Source: Prorocentrum cordatum
Lineage: Eukaryota > Sar > Dinophyceae > Prorocentrales > Prorocentraceae
DNA: 64,000 bases
Assembly: GCA_963575745.1 (NCBI GenBank)
Contig: CAUYUJ010005736.1
Span: 339,255-403,254, forward strand
Direction: 5' to 3'
Shown: in pieces, positions 63,226 through 64,000 of the stretch
How positions within the stretch are numbered: position 1 is the stretch's first letter
Layout of the letters: the number at the start of each line of letters is the position of its first letter
Notes under the pieces: model-generated
What the model was told of the DNA's origin: nothing
Databases searched by the model: none
What the model saw: the letters and a program-made list of their open reading frames with translations, nothing else
Translations under genes and position numbers: made by a program

Positions 63226-63710
63226 TCGATTTGTTCGGTCGCGATCGGCGGCGAAGGCGACCCAAGTCACCACCACACCCACCGCAACACACTTCATATA
63301 TTCAAAGCTTCTCTGTGGAGCTTGTGACCCAGCGACCGTCGTCAGCTGCGCGTGCTCAAAGAGAGGCCCCTGGCAACTTGCGAAAAGATCAGGCGCCGAG
63401 GGCCAAGGAATCACACAGTTATAGAGCAAAAGCGTGATTAATAAACACCCGCAACGTTTAAATAAAAAGCTGCCGCGCACGAAATTGCCTGGGACATTGC
63501 AGGTGCAATGCCGCAATTTTATGAACGCAAAATGCTTTTATAAACACGCAACAACTGTCGAATAAAAACGAGCACGGCTTTATACAAATATTTGCACCGT
63601 CGCGATTCGCAATCGTCGCCGCTGGGGCGTGCCGACTAAGTCCGCAAGCGTTCCGGAAGGAAATGTAAAAATCAGCCTGGTGGGTGTGAGGGTTGGTTGT
63701 TATCTCTCGA
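63226..63710. other. AT-richer spacer, no recognised gene
   Basis: 63430-63660 has AATAAA-like words and no long frame. Nothing recognised. Confidence 0.4.
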
Positions 63711-63714
63711 GGTA

Positions 63715-63890
63715 GCGACAGATCGGCACTCCAAATCGGTCGCGGCCGATCGCGACCGATCCCAGATTCGGTCGCGACGGGTCGCCACCGATCGCGACCG
63801 ATCGGTCGCGACCGATACCGGAAATTGAAGCAAAACTGGTAGCGACCGGTCTCGTCGGTCGCGACTGGCAAATTCCAGCATCCAATGATC
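63715..63890. repeat. TCGGTCGCGACCGA cluster, copy 3
   Basis: Five or more palindromic copies, then ACCGGAAATTGAAGCAAAAC, CTCGTCGGTCGCGACTGGCA, TTCCAGCATCCAATGATCA. Confidence 0.85.
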
Positions 63891-64000
63891 ACGGTTGGGC
63901 TCCTGTGCCATGGCAACGGAAACTCTAACTGTTCTATCGTTTTCTTGCCAGTTCACGCTGACCTTGTCCGTTTGTTTGGCAAGGTGGTCTGCCCTCCAGG

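Overview
The window is nuclear DNA from a dinoflagellate. The best evidence is a 22-nt stretch at 7684-7705 (minus strand) that matches the dinoflagellate trans-spliced leader (core CCGTAGCCATTTTGGCTC) at all but one position. The GC-rich composition, dense repeats, frameshifted retroelement genes and lack of any bacterial-style gene packing agree with this. No rRNA, tRNA, CRISPR array or intact cellular gene could be recognised. Recognisable coding potential is nearly all retrotransposon, plus a few short exon-like fragments of unknown function.

Layout. 1-9990: two arrays of a ~90-bp repeat; the first is interrupted by a complete LINE-type retrotransposon (1100-7704, minus strand) with a 15-bp target-site duplication, ORF1 (zinc ribbon plus coiled coil) and ORF2 (APE-like endonuclease, reverse transcriptase, CCHC finger, RNase H). 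10-30 kb: a mosaic of recurring repeat modules (10-bp, 41-bp, ~95-bp and 251-bp units, CAA/GTT, TCC and GTG tracts), a 1.7-kb composite repeat in tandem, two copies of a ~190-bp element with inverted ends, and an AT-rich island. 30-34.5 kb: two 337-bp direct repeats around an unrecognised gene remnant, a decayed LINE RT fragment ending in two zinc fingers split by a TGA, and an ORF1-like gene. 35.4-36.2 kb: a CAT-type microsatellite. 38.9-47.5 kb: a full Ty1/copia LTR retrotransposon (minus strand) with two ~294-bp LTRs, decayed by frameshifts and active-site changes. 47.6-57.5 kb: ~120-bp tandem repeats, microsatellites, foldback elements and small dispersed repeats. 57.8-62.5 kb: a third composite repeat and two further arrays related to the 90-bp family. 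62.5-64 kb: a long hairpin and more dispersed repeats.

The most notable results are: (1) the LINE 5' end coincides exactly with a spliced-leader sequence, inside a perfect target-site duplication, implying mobilisation of a trans-spliced mRNA; (2) tandem arrays with different unit sequences share the same boundary modules, suggesting a modular array-bearing element family; (3) the copia gag carries a SAP-like motif and a topoisomerase-type zinc ribbon, while its RT and RNase H have lost catalytic aspartates.

Most long open frames in the repeats arise because unit lengths are multiples of three; they are not called as genes. Repeat edges are read by eye and are good to roughly 10-20 bases unless an exact motif is given.
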